NCBI RefSeq assembly: GCF_004297105.1
Contig: NZ_SCVE01000012.1
Location: forward strand, 434,001-498,000
Direction: 5' to 3'
DNA length: 64,000 bases
From: Herbiconiux sp.
GTDB taxonomy: Bacteria; Actinomycetota; Actinomycetes; Actinomycetales; Microbacteriaceae
The notes under the pieces were generated by a model. The model ran no database searches and was not told the origin of the DNA. It saw only the letters and a list, made by a program, of their open reading frames with translations. The position numbers and the translations under genes were made by a program. Shown in pieces: positions 46,376-55,128 of this stretch; within the stretch, counting starts at the first letter, position 1, and the number at the start of each line of letters is the position of its first letter.

Positions 46376-48774
46376 TGACCGACACCTCCCGCCGGCCCGC
46401 GAAGCCCGCGCCGACCCCCCTGCTGCCCCCGCTGCCCGCATCCGCCCGCCCCCTCTGGGCGATGGCCACCGACTGCCTCGTGCTGGCCGTGCTCATGGTG
46501 ATCGGCTTGCTCGCGCTCGGCCCCGCCTTCGGCGGCTCCGGCTACCTGATCGCCGGCATCGGCGGCGTCGTGCTCGGCACCGCCATCGCCGTCGCCGGCT
46601 GGCGCCTCTGGTGGAACATCGTGATCGTGGCCGCGGTGACGATCGTGGTCTACCTCGTGTTCGGCGGCGCCCTCGCCGCACCCACCACCACTCTGCTCGG
46701 CGTCATCCCGACCCTCGAGACCGTGCGCACCCTGATTCTGGGCGTGGTGTTCTCCTGGAAGGACGTGCTCACGCTCGTCACCCCCGTCGGCGCCTTCGCG
46801 GGCGTGCTCGTGGTGCCGTTCCTCAGCGCGCTCGTGGCCACGGTTCTCGCCACGAGCTTCGCGCTGCGGCTCCGTCACGCGGTGTGGGCGCTGCTGCCCG
46901 CGGTGGCGCTGTTCGTCACCGCCATCGCCTTCGGCACCCGCGAGGGCGCCTTCCCCATCGCGCAGGGGCTCGCGTTCGCGGGCATCGCGCTCGCCTGGGC
47001 GGCCTGGCGTCGGCACGAGGCCCGGGTGACGGCGAGCGCCGGCACCACGGTCGAGCGAGGCGCATCCGGCGGCGGCTCATCGAGTACGGCCGATCCCGAA
47101 GCCATGAAGAAGCTCCGCACCACCCGCCTCGCCCTCGGCGCCGGCCTCGTGGTGGCGGCCCTCGGCCTCGGCTTCGTGGGGGGCGGTGTGCTCATGCCCG
47201 CGACGGCACGCGAGGTCATCCGCGACCAGATCGTCCCCCCGCTCGATCTGCACGACTACGCGAGCCCGCTCGTGGGCTTCCGCAGCTACGTGCGCGATTT
47301 CAAGGAGGAGTCGCTGTTCACGGTGCAGGGGCTGCCGGATGGCGCGCGCATCCGTCTCGCCACGCTCGATGCCTACGACGGCATCGTGTACAACGTCGCG
47401 GGCGACGGCTCGAGCGGATCGGGCACCTTCGTGCGCGTCTCGAACGACATCGCCAACGACGTCGCGGGCACTCCGGCCACCCTCGACTTCACCCTCACGG
47501 GCCTCGACGGCGTCTGGATCCCGGATGCGGGCTACCTCGACTCGTTCACCTTCACCGGCGACCGCGCCTCCACCCTCAAGGACGCGTTGCACTACAACGC
47601 GGCCACGGGTGTCGCCCTCGACACCGAGGCGCTCGCGGCGGGCGACAGCTACACGATGGACGTGGTCATCCCCCCGACCCTCAACGACGAACAGCTCTCC
47701 GACCGGAAGATCGGCTCCGAGGTCGTCCCCCGGGCGACGGGGGTTCCGGATGACGTGTCGTCGCTCGCCTCCGAGTACCTCGGCGACGCCTCCACCCCCA
47801 TCCAGCAGGTGCGCAACATCGCCACGGGCCTCAGCCAGAACGGCTTCTTCAGCCACGGGCTCGAGGGCGAGGCGGTCTCGCGCGCGGGTCACGGCGCCGA
47901 GCGCATCGCGAGCCTGCTCTCGGCCACCCAGATGGTGGGCGACGACGAGCAGTACGCCGTGGCGATGGCGCTCATGGTGCGATCGATGGGCATGCCGGCC
48001 CGCGTGGTGATGGGCTTCTACCCCGACACGTACTCGGGCACTAGTACGAACTACGACATCACGGGCGACAACCTGCACGCCTGGGTGGAGGTGCCCTTCG
48101 AGGGCGCCGGGTGGGTGGCCTTCGACCCCACCCCGCCGAAAGACCAGATCCCGCTCGAGGAGGCGCCGAAGCCGAAGTCCAACCCGAAGGCCCAGGTGCT
48201 GCAGCCGCCGCCCCCGCCGCAGCAGCCCGCCGAGCTGCCGCCGGACATCCGCACCCAGGACACCGACCAGGAGGAGGTGAAGCCCGACGGCTTCGACTTC
48301 CTGCCCGTCCTGCTCATCGGCGGTGGACTCCTGGCGCTGCTCATCGTGGTGCTGGGACCGCTGTTGCTCATCCTGTCGCTCAAGCTGCGGAGGCGGAAGC
48401 GCCGACGGCTGGCCGAGCGGCCGGCCGACCGGGTGAGCGGCGGGTGGGACGAGATCGTCGACCGGGCGGGAGACCTGGGCACGCCCGTCGCGGCCGGTGC
48501 GACCCGCCGCGACAACGCGGCGGCGCTCGCGGAGGCGTATCCGGAGGCCCCCGTGGTGGCCGTGGCCACCCGCGCCGACACGAGCGTGTTCGGCCCGGGC
48601 GATCCGTCGGCCGAGGAGATCGACCAGTATTGGACGGAGGTCGACGTCGTGGTTCAGAACATGGCGAAGTCGGCATCCTGGTGGAAGCGCTTCAGGGCGG
48701 CCTGGTCGATCGGGTCGTTCGTGCGGCGCTACCGGGCTCGACGAGGAGCCGATCGACGAGGAGGACGAGGATGA
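46375..48774 (+). CDS. TgpA-like transglutaminase-fold membrane protein, catalytic Cys replaced
   Basis: A 799-residue membrane protein. The first 180 residues hold about five or six membrane segments (DUF3488/TgpA type), with another near residue 240. A large extracytoplasmic part follows, containing the transglutaminase fold (about 490-590), then a Pro-rich linker and a final membrane segment (about 645-668) with a basic cytosolic tail. The His (NLHAWVEV, His568) and Asp (VAFDPTP, Asp584) of the triad are present. At the place of the nucleophile the usual GYCEQFA reads GDDEQYA, so Cys is replaced by Asp524. It is therefore probably a non-catalytic peptide-binding version. It overlaps the next gene by ATGA. 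Confidence 0.87.
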   Translation: MTDTSRRPAKPAPTPLLPPLPASARPLWAMATDCLVLAVLMVIGLLALGPAFGGSGYLIAGIGGVVLGTAIAVAGWRLWWNIVIVAAVTIVVYLVFGGALAAPTTTLLGVIPTLETVRTLILGVVFSWKDVLTLVTPVGAFAGVLVVPFLSALVATVLATSFALRLRHAVWALLPAVALFVTAIAFGTREGAFPIAQGLAFAGIALAWAAWRRHEARVTASAGTTVERGASGGGSSSTADPEAMKKLRTTRLALGAGLVVAALGLGFVGGGVLMPATAREVIRDQIVPPLDLHDYASPLVGFRSYVRDFKEESLFTVQGLPDGARIRLATLDAYDGIVYNVAGDGSSGSGTFVRVSNDIANDVAGTPATLDFTLTGLDGVWIPDAGYLDSFTFTGDRASTLKDALHYNAATGVALDTEALAAGDSYTMDVVIPPTLNDEQLSDRKIGSEVVPRATGVPDDVSSLASEYLGDASTPIQQVRNIATGLSQNGFFSHGLEGEAVSRAGHGAERIASLLSATQMVGDDEQYAVAMALMVRSMGMPARVVMGFYPDTYSGTSTNYDITGDNLHAWVEVPFEGAGWVAFDPTPPKDQIPLEEAPKPKSNPKAQVLQPPPPPQQPAELPPDIRTQDTDQEEVKPDGFDFLPVLLIGGGLLALLIVVLGPLLLILSLKLRRRKRRRLAERPADRVSGGWDEIVDRAGDLGTPVAAGATRRDNAAALAEAYPEAPVVAVATRADTSVFGPGDPSAEEIDQYWTEVDVVVQNMAKSASWWKRFRAAWSIGSFVRRYRARRGADRRGGRG

Positions 48775-50096
48775 CCGACGCCACGACGTTCCCGTGCGTG
48801 CAGTGCGGATCGCCCGTTCCCCGCAACGCCCAGTTCTGCCTGGTGTGCGGCACCCCCGCGTCGTCACGCAGCCAAGCCGCCGCGCTCGGTCAGGCCGTGG
48901 CTCACGCGCCGCAGACGGCTCCTGACGGCTCGCCGATCGCGGGCTGGCGCCCGGCGCCCGCGGCGTCGCCCATCACACGCGCCGACCTCATCCCGAGCAA
49001 CTACGGCCGGCGTGTGGTGGCGTTCCTGATCGATGGCGTGATCGGCGTTCTGTTCTGGCTCCTCGTGACCACGCCCCTGACGCTTCTCGGCGTGATCGAC
49101 GTGCAGACCCGGGGGATGTCGTTCGCGGTCACCGGTCTGAGCGCAGTGCTGCTGCTCGTGCCCGCTCTCGTCGTGCCGCTCGTGAACCTCTTCCTCCAGT
49201 CATTCCTAGGCTTCTCGCTCGGGATGCTCGTCATGGGACTGCGCCTCGTGAACGTGCACCGGCTGGTGCGGCCGGGTCTCGGCTGGATGATCGTGCGCGG
49301 CCTCGTGGTCTACGCCGCATCACTGGTGCTCGGCCTCGGCCAGTTCGTGGTGTACCTCTCCCCGCTCTGGGACCCGCAGCGGCTCGGGCGCGGCTGGCAC
49401 GACAAGGCCGCCCAGACCTGGATGATCGACATCAAGGCCGGGGCGAACCCCCTGAAAGCGGTGCCCGGGCAGGTGGATGCGACCGAGGTCGCGCAGGAGC
49501 ACACCCCGGCGGCGGTGCCGCCCGTCGCCCCCGGAACATCCGCTCCGGCTCCGGCCCCGCAGGCTCCCACCGCCGCGCCTTACCCCGCGGCTCCCGCGGC
49601 GGCGCCCGCGCCCGCGCCATCCGCCCCCATCTCGAGCGTGCCCGGCTTCGCGCCCGCCGCGCCGGTGATCACTCCCGCCGAGATCGCGGCGGCCGCCGAT
49701 GATCCCGAGAGCACCCGGCTAACGGATTCAGGGCGCGGCACCATCCCCCAGGGCGTCACCCGATTCCGCCTCGATTCCGGCGAGATCATCCCGGTCACCC
49801 GCCACGGCGTGCTCGGCCGCGACCCGGTGTCGCCCACGTCCGACCCCTCCGACATCCTCATCGCGCTCGCGGGCGACACCCTCTCGGTGTCGAAGACGCA
49901 CCTCGAGTTCGGCGTCGACGAGGCATCCGGCTCCGGAGCGGTGTGGGTGAGCGACCGCGGTTCGACGAACGGGTCGGCCATCGTGCGCGGCGACGGCGCC
50001 GAGTACGTGCTCGATCCGGGCGAACGCATCACGCTCGTGGCCGGCGACCGCGTGCGGGTGGGCACCCGGATGCTGGCCGTGGAGGTGTCGGCATGA
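48771..50096 (+). CDS. Zinc-ribbon, RDD and FHA domain membrane protein
   Basis: A 441-residue protein with three parts. Cys9, Cys12, Cys23 and Cys26 form a zinc ribbon (PCVQCG and FCLVCG). An RDD membrane domain (about 75-215) starts NYGRRVVAFLIDGVIGVLFW. After an Ala/Pro-rich linker (about 245-315) an FHA domain (about 345-438) shows VLGRDPVS, VSKTHLEFGV and DRGSTNGSAI, the residues that recognise phosphothreonine. It overlaps both neighbours by ATGA. As a membrane FHA protein beside a kinase and a phosphatase it probably docks a phosphorylated partner at the membrane. The linker motif STRLTD may itself be a phosphorylation site. Confidence 0.9.
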   Translation: MTDATTFPCVQCGSPVPRNAQFCLVCGTPASSRSQAAALGQAVAHAPQTAPDGSPIAGWRPAPAASPITRADLIPSNYGRRVVAFLIDGVIGVLFWLLVTTPLTLLGVIDVQTRGMSFAVTGLSAVLLLVPALVVPLVNLFLQSFLGFSLGMLVMGLRLVNVHRLVRPGLGWMIVRGLVVYAASLVLGLGQFVVYLSPLWDPQRLGRGWHDKAAQTWMIDIKAGANPLKAVPGQVDATEVAQEHTPAAVPPVAPGTSAPAPAPQAPTAAPYPAAPAAAPAPAPSAPISSVPGFAPAAPVITPAEIAAAADDPESTRLTDSGRGTIPQGVTRFRLDSGEIIPVTRHGVLGRDPVSPTSDPSDILIALAGDTLSVSKTHLEFGVDEASGSGAVWVSDRGSTNGSAIVRGDGAEYVLDPGERITLVAGDRVRVGTRMLAVEVSA

Positions 50097-50962
50097 GCGG
50101 CGAGCACACCGACGGCATTCCCACCACCGACCTCTCGCTCGAGGTGGGGAGTTCGACCCACACGGGGCTGCGCCGCCGCGCCAACGAGGACTCGTTCCTC
50201 GCCGCGGCGCCGATCTTCCTCGTGGCCGACGGAATGGGCGGACACGAGGCGGGCGAGGTGGCGAGTGCTCTGGCCGTCGACGCGTTCAGCGCTCTCGTGG
50301 GGCCCGCGTCACTCGAACCGGCCGACATCCGCGAGGCGTTCGAGGCGGCGCACCTCTCCATCACCGCGCTCGCGCACGCCGGGCAGCGGCGCGCAGGCAC
50401 GACGGTGTCGGGTGTCGCGGTGGCCGAGAGCGACGGTCAGGCGTACTGGCTCGTATTCAACCTCGGCGACTCCCGCACCTACCGGCTCTCCGACGGGGAG
50501 TTCGAGCAGATCAGCGTCGATCACTCGGTGGTGCAGGAACTGCTCGATGAGGGCGAGCTCGATCGGGAGTCCGCGGCGAGCCACCCCGACCGCAACGTGA
50601 TCACCCGGGCGCTCGGCGCGGGCGGCGCCTTCCAGCCCGACTACTGGCTGGTACCGGTGGAGGCGGGCGACCGCATCCTGATCTGCTCCGACGGGGTGTC
50701 GGGTGAACTCGACGACGACGTGATGACGCGGATCCTGCGCGAGGAGCCACGGCCCCAGGACGCGGCGACGCGGCTGGTGCACGAGGGCATCCTGCGCGGC
50801 GGCCGCGACAACCTCACGGCCGTCGTGGTGGATGCCTGGAACACGACCGTCGAGCGGCCCGATCCGAGACCGGATGCGCCGCACGAGAACGAGACGCACG
50901 ACCGGCGCGGTGAGGACACGATCCCGCGCAGCCCGGTCGAGGTCGGTGGAGGGAACCGATGA
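50093..50962 (+). CDS. PP2C-family Ser/Thr protein phosphatase
   Basis: A 289-residue PPM phosphatase. The motifs RRANEDSF, LVADGMGGHEAGE (metal-binding Asp46), NLGDSRTYRL, ICSDGVSGEL and GGRDNLTAVVVD hold all metal ligands, so it should be active. It has no membrane segment, unlike the main PstP of actinobacteria, and a charged C-terminal tail. It is encoded two genes before the kinase in a chain of overlapping genes, so it most likely reverses that kinase and controls FHA binding in this operon. Confidence 0.95.
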   Translation: MSGEHTDGIPTTDLSLEVGSSTHTGLRRRANEDSFLAAAPIFLVADGMGGHEAGEVASALAVDAFSALVGPASLEPADIREAFEAAHLSITALAHAGQRRAGTTVSGVAVAESDGQAYWLVFNLGDSRTYRLSDGEFEQISVDHSVVQELLDEGELDRESAASHPDRNVITRALGAGGAFQPDYWLVPVEAGDRILICSDGVSGELDDDVMTRILREEPRPQDAATRLVHEGILRGGRDNLTAVVVDAWNTTVERPDPRPDAPHENETHDRRGEDTIPRSPVEVGGGNR

Positions 50963-52617
50963 CCGCACACCGTTACACCGCAGGGCCCTGGCGGGCGGTG
51001 GTGACCCCGCAGGGGATCGCCGTGCTGCCGGCCTCGGTCGATCCCGCGATGCTCGACCGCATCTGGTCGTCGCTCGGCTCGGGCAACGGCCTCGGTGCCG
51101 TGCTCGAGACGCTCACGGGAGCGTTCGGCACGAGCCTCCGCTCCATCCCGCCATTCGCGGTGGCCACGATCAGCGGCACCGAGGTGCGGCTGGCCGTGCG
51201 CGGCGAGCTCGCGATCGACGTCGACGAGACGGATGCCGAAGGCGCGCCGTCGTCGTTCGCCGTCTCCGGGGCCGAGGTCACGACGTGGAGCGAGCGCGTG
51301 GTGGCACGCGGAGAGCGGCTGCTGTTCCGCACGGAGGCAGCGGGCGAAGCGCCCGACGACTGGTTCGGCATCGCCGACGGCGTCGTGTCGTGCGCGTCGA
51401 TCGTGGTGGAACTCACGGATGCGCCGGCCCGGTCGGCCACGGCCCGCGTCGAGAAGGAGCCGGCCGAGGTCGCGGTGACGGACGCTCGTGAGCCTGCCGA
51501 GCCTGCCGCGCCTGCCGCGCCTGCCGCGCCTGCACCTGGGCCTGCTGCGCCTGCACCTGCCGCACCCGCCGCACCTGCCGCACCCGCGCCGGTATCGGCC
51601 TCCGACCACGTCTCGGCGTCGGCGGCGACCGGCGTCGCACCCGACGCCACAGTGGTACCCGAGGTCACCCTGCTGCCGGAGGACCTGCCGGGCGGCGTCG
51701 AGGAGACGCCGGCCGCCGAGCCACCCGCGGCAGTCGACGACGACCTCGGGCACACCCGCTCCGAGCTTCCCGACGATGCCTACGACCACCTGTGGGGCGC
51801 GACCGTGGTGAAGTCGGTCGAGGAGGCCGCCGTGCGCGACTCCGATGAGGACGACGAGGAGCACGCCGCCCCGCCTGTGCCCGCGACCGCCCCCGATGTC
51901 GTCGCTCCGGATGAGGCTCCCGCCCCCGCTCCCGCCGGCTTCGCGCCGCCCGCCGACTCCACACCGGCGCCGGTCGCGGCATCCGCGCCTCTCGTGTCCT
52001 CCTCGGGCTTGATCGACGGCGTGCCCGACTTCGGCAATCTGGGCGCGGCCTCCGGCAGCGCCAGCATCACCGGGCGAACGGTGCCCCCGCTCAGCCCGGC
52101 CCCCTCACCGGCGCCGACGGTCGGCGCGGTCGCGCCCGCCGTTCCCACATCCGCCGCCGGCGTCGTGGCGAGCCCACCCGACGACGACCACGACGGCCTC
52201 ACCGTCACCGTCTCCGAACTCGAGGCCATGCGCCGCCTCGGCGCGGCCGCCCCGGCAGCCGAGTTGCCGGCATCCGCTCTCGGCCGCATCGTGCTCTCGA
52301 CGGGCGAGACGCACCCGCTCGACCGCCCGGTGATCATCGGTCGCCGTCCGCGCGCCAACCGCGTGCAGGCCGACCAGGTGCCCGTGCTCGTGGCGGTGGC
52401 GAGTCCGGAGCAGGACATCTCGCGCAACCACCTCGAGATCCGGCTCGAGGGTCGGCACGTGCTGATCGTCGACCTCGACACCACGAACGGTTCCGTGCTG
52501 CACCGCGACGGCACCCCGCCGCTCCGCCTCGGCCCCAACGAGCCGGTTCTCGCGCTGAGCGGCGACGTGGTCGACATCGGAGACGGCATCACGGTGCTCT
52601 TCGAGGACGTGCCGTGA
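50959..52617 (+). CDS. FHA domain protein with long Ala/Pro-rich linker
   Basis: A 552-residue soluble protein. Residues 1-160 form an unrecognised domain (TAGPWRAVVTPQGIAVLPAS and a FAVATISGTEVRLAVRG strand pair). Residues about 165-440 are low-complexity Ala/Pro/acidic linker, including near-perfect PAAP repeats. The C-terminal FHA domain (about 450-550) has IIGRRPRANR, ISRNHLEIRLEG and DLDTTNGSVL, suited to bind phosphothreonine. It has ATGA and GTGA overlaps with both neighbours. It is likely an adaptor of the adjacent kinase; the target is unknown. Confidence 0.85.
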   Translation: MTAHRYTAGPWRAVVTPQGIAVLPASVDPAMLDRIWSSLGSGNGLGAVLETLTGAFGTSLRSIPPFAVATISGTEVRLAVRGELAIDVDETDAEGAPSSFAVSGAEVTTWSERVVARGERLLFRTEAAGEAPDDWFGIADGVVSCASIVVELTDAPARSATARVEKEPAEVAVTDAREPAEPAAPAAPAAPAPGPAAPAPAAPAAPAAPAPVSASDHVSASAATGVAPDATVVPEVTLLPEDLPGGVEETPAAEPPAAVDDDLGHTRSELPDDAYDHLWGATVVKSVEEAAVRDSDEDDEEHAAPPVPATAPDVVAPDEAPAPAPAGFAPPADSTPAPVAASAPLVSSSGLIDGVPDFGNLGAASGSASITGRTVPPLSPAPSPAPTVGAVAPAVPTSAAGVVASPPDDDHDGLTVTVSELEAMRRLGAAAPAAELPASALGRIVLSTGETHPLDRPVIIGRRPRANRVQADQVPVLVAVASPEQDISRNHLEIRLEGRHVLIVDLDTTNGSVLHRDGTPPLRLGPNEPVLALSGDVVDIGDGITVLFEDVP

Positions 52618-54302
52618 ACGCGCGCCGCCCGCCCTCCGCACCCCCCGAGATCCCGGGCTTCGGGTACCTTCAGCTGCTCGGCTCGGGTGGATTCGCCGAC
52701 GTCTTCCTCTACGAGCAGCGGATGCCCCGCCGCCGGGTGGCCATCAAGGTGCTGCTCTCCGAGACCCTCACCGAGGGTGCGCGCGAGAGCTTCGACGCCG
52801 AGGCCAACCTGATGGCACAGCTGTCGACGCACCCGTCGATCGTCACGATCTACCAGGCCGGCATCGCCGAGGACGGCCGGCCCTACCTCGCCATGGAGTA
52901 CTGCCCGAAGCCCAACCTCGGGGCTCGGTACCGCCGCGAGAAGATCAGCGTGGCCGAGGCGCTGCGCATCGGCATCCAGGTGGCGGGCGCCGTCGAGACC
53001 TCGCACCGGGCCGGCATCCTGCACCGCGACATCAAACCCGCGAATATTCTCGTGACGGAATACAATCGCCCGGCCCTCACCGACTTCGGCATCTCCGTCA
53101 CCCTCGTGGGTGGCGACGAGCAGGAATCCGTGGGCATGTCCATCCCCTGGTCGCCGCCCGAGGTGTTCGGCGCGGCCGGTTCCAGCGGGGTCGCGGCCGA
53201 CATCTATTCGCTCGGCGCCACCGTCTACACGATCCTCGCGGGCCGCTCCCCGTTCGAGGTGCCGAACGGTGCGAACTCCGGGCTCGACCTCATCGCCCGC
53301 ATCCAGTCGTCTCCCCTCACGAAGACGGGCCGCGCGGATGTCCCCGCCTCGCTCGAAGACGTGCTCGCCACCGCGATGGCCAAGCAGGAGACGGCGCGTT
53401 ACTCCTCGGCCCTCGAATTCGCCCGCGCGCTGCAGAAGGTGCAGCTCGAGCTGAGCATGTCGGTCACGCCGGCGGATGTTCTCGACGAGCAGGTGGCTGC
53501 GGAGGAGATCGACGAGGAAGACGACGGCAACACGCGCATCCGCGGCATGGTGTCGATCGACCCCACGGCGCCCGTGACGGGCCGACGGCGACCGGGCGGT
53601 GCGGCCGCGCCGCCGGTAGCGCCCTACCGCCCCGCCACACCTCTCCCGGTCGCCGGGCCGGCGGCCGGGGCATCCGGCCCGCCCGTCGAGCAGACGGTCG
53701 TGCGCGGCACCACCCCGCCGCCCGGGAGCGCGGGCGTGGGTGCAGGCGCGGGTGCGGCCGCTCACCGCTCGATCGACGCGCATCGCTTCGCCATCGACGA
53801 GCCCCCGGTCGAGCAGACCGTGCACCGTGCACCCACCGCATCCGGCGACGACGGCACCACGGCCGGAGCACCCCGCTCGCGCAGGCTCCCGCTCATCCTC
53901 GGCGCCGCGGCCCTCGTGCTGATCGTGGGCATCGGCGGTCTCGTGTTCGCCCTCAACTCGGGCAGCACACTCGCCGATCAGGACGTGGTGGCGAGCGACA
54001 AGCCCGTCGACCAGATCGACGTGGGCAACTCCGTGGTGCCGGGCCCCACCGCCGTCACGGGCGCCCCCGGCGCCGACGGCGTGGTGTTCACCTGGACCAA
54101 CCCCGACCCCGAAGACGGCGACAGCTACCGCTGGTCGCTCGTCACCCCGGGCCAGATCAACCAGGCCGTCAAAGCGAATGCTGCGACGGTCACCGTGCCG
54201 TACCCCGAGGGCGGCGCACCGGGCACCTCGGTCTGCATCGAGGTCGCCCTGGTGCGCAGCGACGGCCGCGGTTCCGAGCCTGTGATGGGATGCACGCCAT
54301 GA
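52614..54302 (+). CDS. Membrane Ser/Thr protein kinase
   Basis: A 562-residue Hanks-type kinase. The glycine loop is LGSGGFADVF, Lys45 lies in VAIKVL, the catalytic loop is HRDIKPAN (Asp139) and the metal loop TDFGI (Asp157). The activation segment ends SIPWSPPEVF. The juxtamembrane linker contains three similar threonine sites (GNTRIRG, EQTVVRG and EQTVHRA), good candidates for autophosphorylation and FHA docking. A membrane segment at about residues 425-447 leads to an extracellular fibronectin-III-like domain (GADGVVFTWTNPDP). PASTA repeats are absent. It equals the pkb2 position of bifidobacterial PFNA clusters. GTG start overlapping the upstream stop. Confidence 0.95.
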   Translation: MNARRPPSAPPEIPGFGYLQLLGSGGFADVFLYEQRMPRRRVAIKVLLSETLTEGARESFDAEANLMAQLSTHPSIVTIYQAGIAEDGRPYLAMEYCPKPNLGARYRREKISVAEALRIGIQVAGAVETSHRAGILHRDIKPANILVTEYNRPALTDFGISVTLVGGDEQESVGMSIPWSPPEVFGAAGSSGVAADIYSLGATVYTILAGRSPFEVPNGANSGLDLIARIQSSPLTKTGRADVPASLEDVLATAMAKQETARYSSALEFARALQKVQLELSMSVTPADVLDEQVAAEEIDEEDDGNTRIRGMVSIDPTAPVTGRRRPGGAAAPPVAPYRPATPLPVAGPAAGASGPPVEQTVVRGTTPPPGSAGVGAGAGAAAHRSIDAHRFAIDEPPVEQTVHRAPTASGDDGTTAGAPRSRRLPLILGAAALVLIVGIGGLVFALNSGSTLADQDVVASDKPVDQIDVGNSVVPGPTAVTGAPGADGVVFTWTNPDPEDGDSYRWSLVTPGQINQAVKANAATVTVPYPEGGAPGTSVCIEVALVRSDGRGSEPVMGCTP

Positions 54303-55060
54303 CGATCGACGAGAACACCGTGCCTCCCTCCTCCACGGCGCCGCCGAGCCCGGGCTCCGACGCGAGCGTCGAGTTCTGCGGCGAGTGGTACACCCTCGAT
54401 CGCGAGAAGCCGTTCGAGATCGGCCGGGAAGCCGACCTCGACATCGACGACAACCAGTACCTGCATCGCCGCTTCCTGCAGATCTCCAACGTCGACGGCA
54501 TGTGGTGGCTGTCGAACGTCGGCTCGCGCCTGTCGGCCACCGTCTCCGACTCGAGCCGCACGATGCAGGCCTGGCTCGCCCCGGGCGCCCGCATGCCGAT
54601 CGTGTTCGGCCTCACCACCGTGGTCTTCAGTGCCGGCCCCACGAGCTACGAGTTCACGGTTCACACCACGACGCCGACGTTCGTCGACGCGAGCCCCGTC
54701 CCCTCCTCCTCGGGCGCCACCACCGTCGGGGCGGTCACCTTCACCGCCTCGCAGAAGCTGCTCATCCTGGCCCTCGCCGAGCCGATGCTGAAGCGCGAGG
54801 GCACCGGCACCAGCGAGATCCCCTCCTCCCAGGCCGCCGCCGAGCGTCTCGGCTGGGCACTCAGCCGCTTCAACCGCAAGCTCGACAACGTGTGCGACAA
54901 GCTCAGCCGCACCGGCGTCGACGGCCTGCGTGGGGGCGTCGGCGCCCTCGCCACCAATCGCCGGGCCCGGCTCGTCGAGTACGCGGTGCTCTCGCGTCTC
55001 GTCACGAAGGCCGACCTGCCCCTGCTCGACGAGCCGCAGGCCGACGCCGACGACCGGTGA
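54299..55060 (+). CDS. FHA protein with C-terminal HTH-like domain
   Basis: A 253-residue soluble protein. An FHA-like domain (about residues 28-125) begins WYTLDREKPFEIGREADLDI, and the usual SxxH is seen as LHRRFLQIS. After a Ser/Thr-rich linker, residues about 145-245 make a helical domain (ASQKLLILALAEPMLKRE, SSQAAAERLGWALSRFNRKL, LVEYAVLSRLVTKADLPLL) that reads like a winged helix. A phosphopeptide-binding transcription regulator is therefore possible. ATGA overlap with the kinase. It is followed by 68 bases before the EssC-like gene. Confidence 0.78.
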   Translation: MTIDENTVPPSSTAPPSPGSDASVEFCGEWYTLDREKPFEIGREADLDIDDNQYLHRRFLQISNVDGMWWLSNVGSRLSATVSDSSRTMQAWLAPGARMPIVFGLTTVVFSAGPTSYEFTVHTTTPTFVDASPVPSSSGATTVGAVTFTASQKLLILALAEPMLKREGTGTSEIPSSQAAAERLGWALSRFNRKLDNVCDKLSRTGVDGLRGGVGALATNRRARLVEYAVLSRLVTKADLPLLDEPQADADDR

Positions 55061-55128
55061 CGGTCGCGGTACGACACTCCCCTCCCGGCACCGAATCAGC
55101 CACCCCGTAGAGACGAGAAGCACAGCGG

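Noticed and set aside
51484..51606. Tandem GCCTGC(C/G)GCGCCT-like DNA repeats
   Set aside because: They encode the Ala/Pro linker of the FHA protein and are coding low complexity, not a CRISPR array or regulatory repeat.
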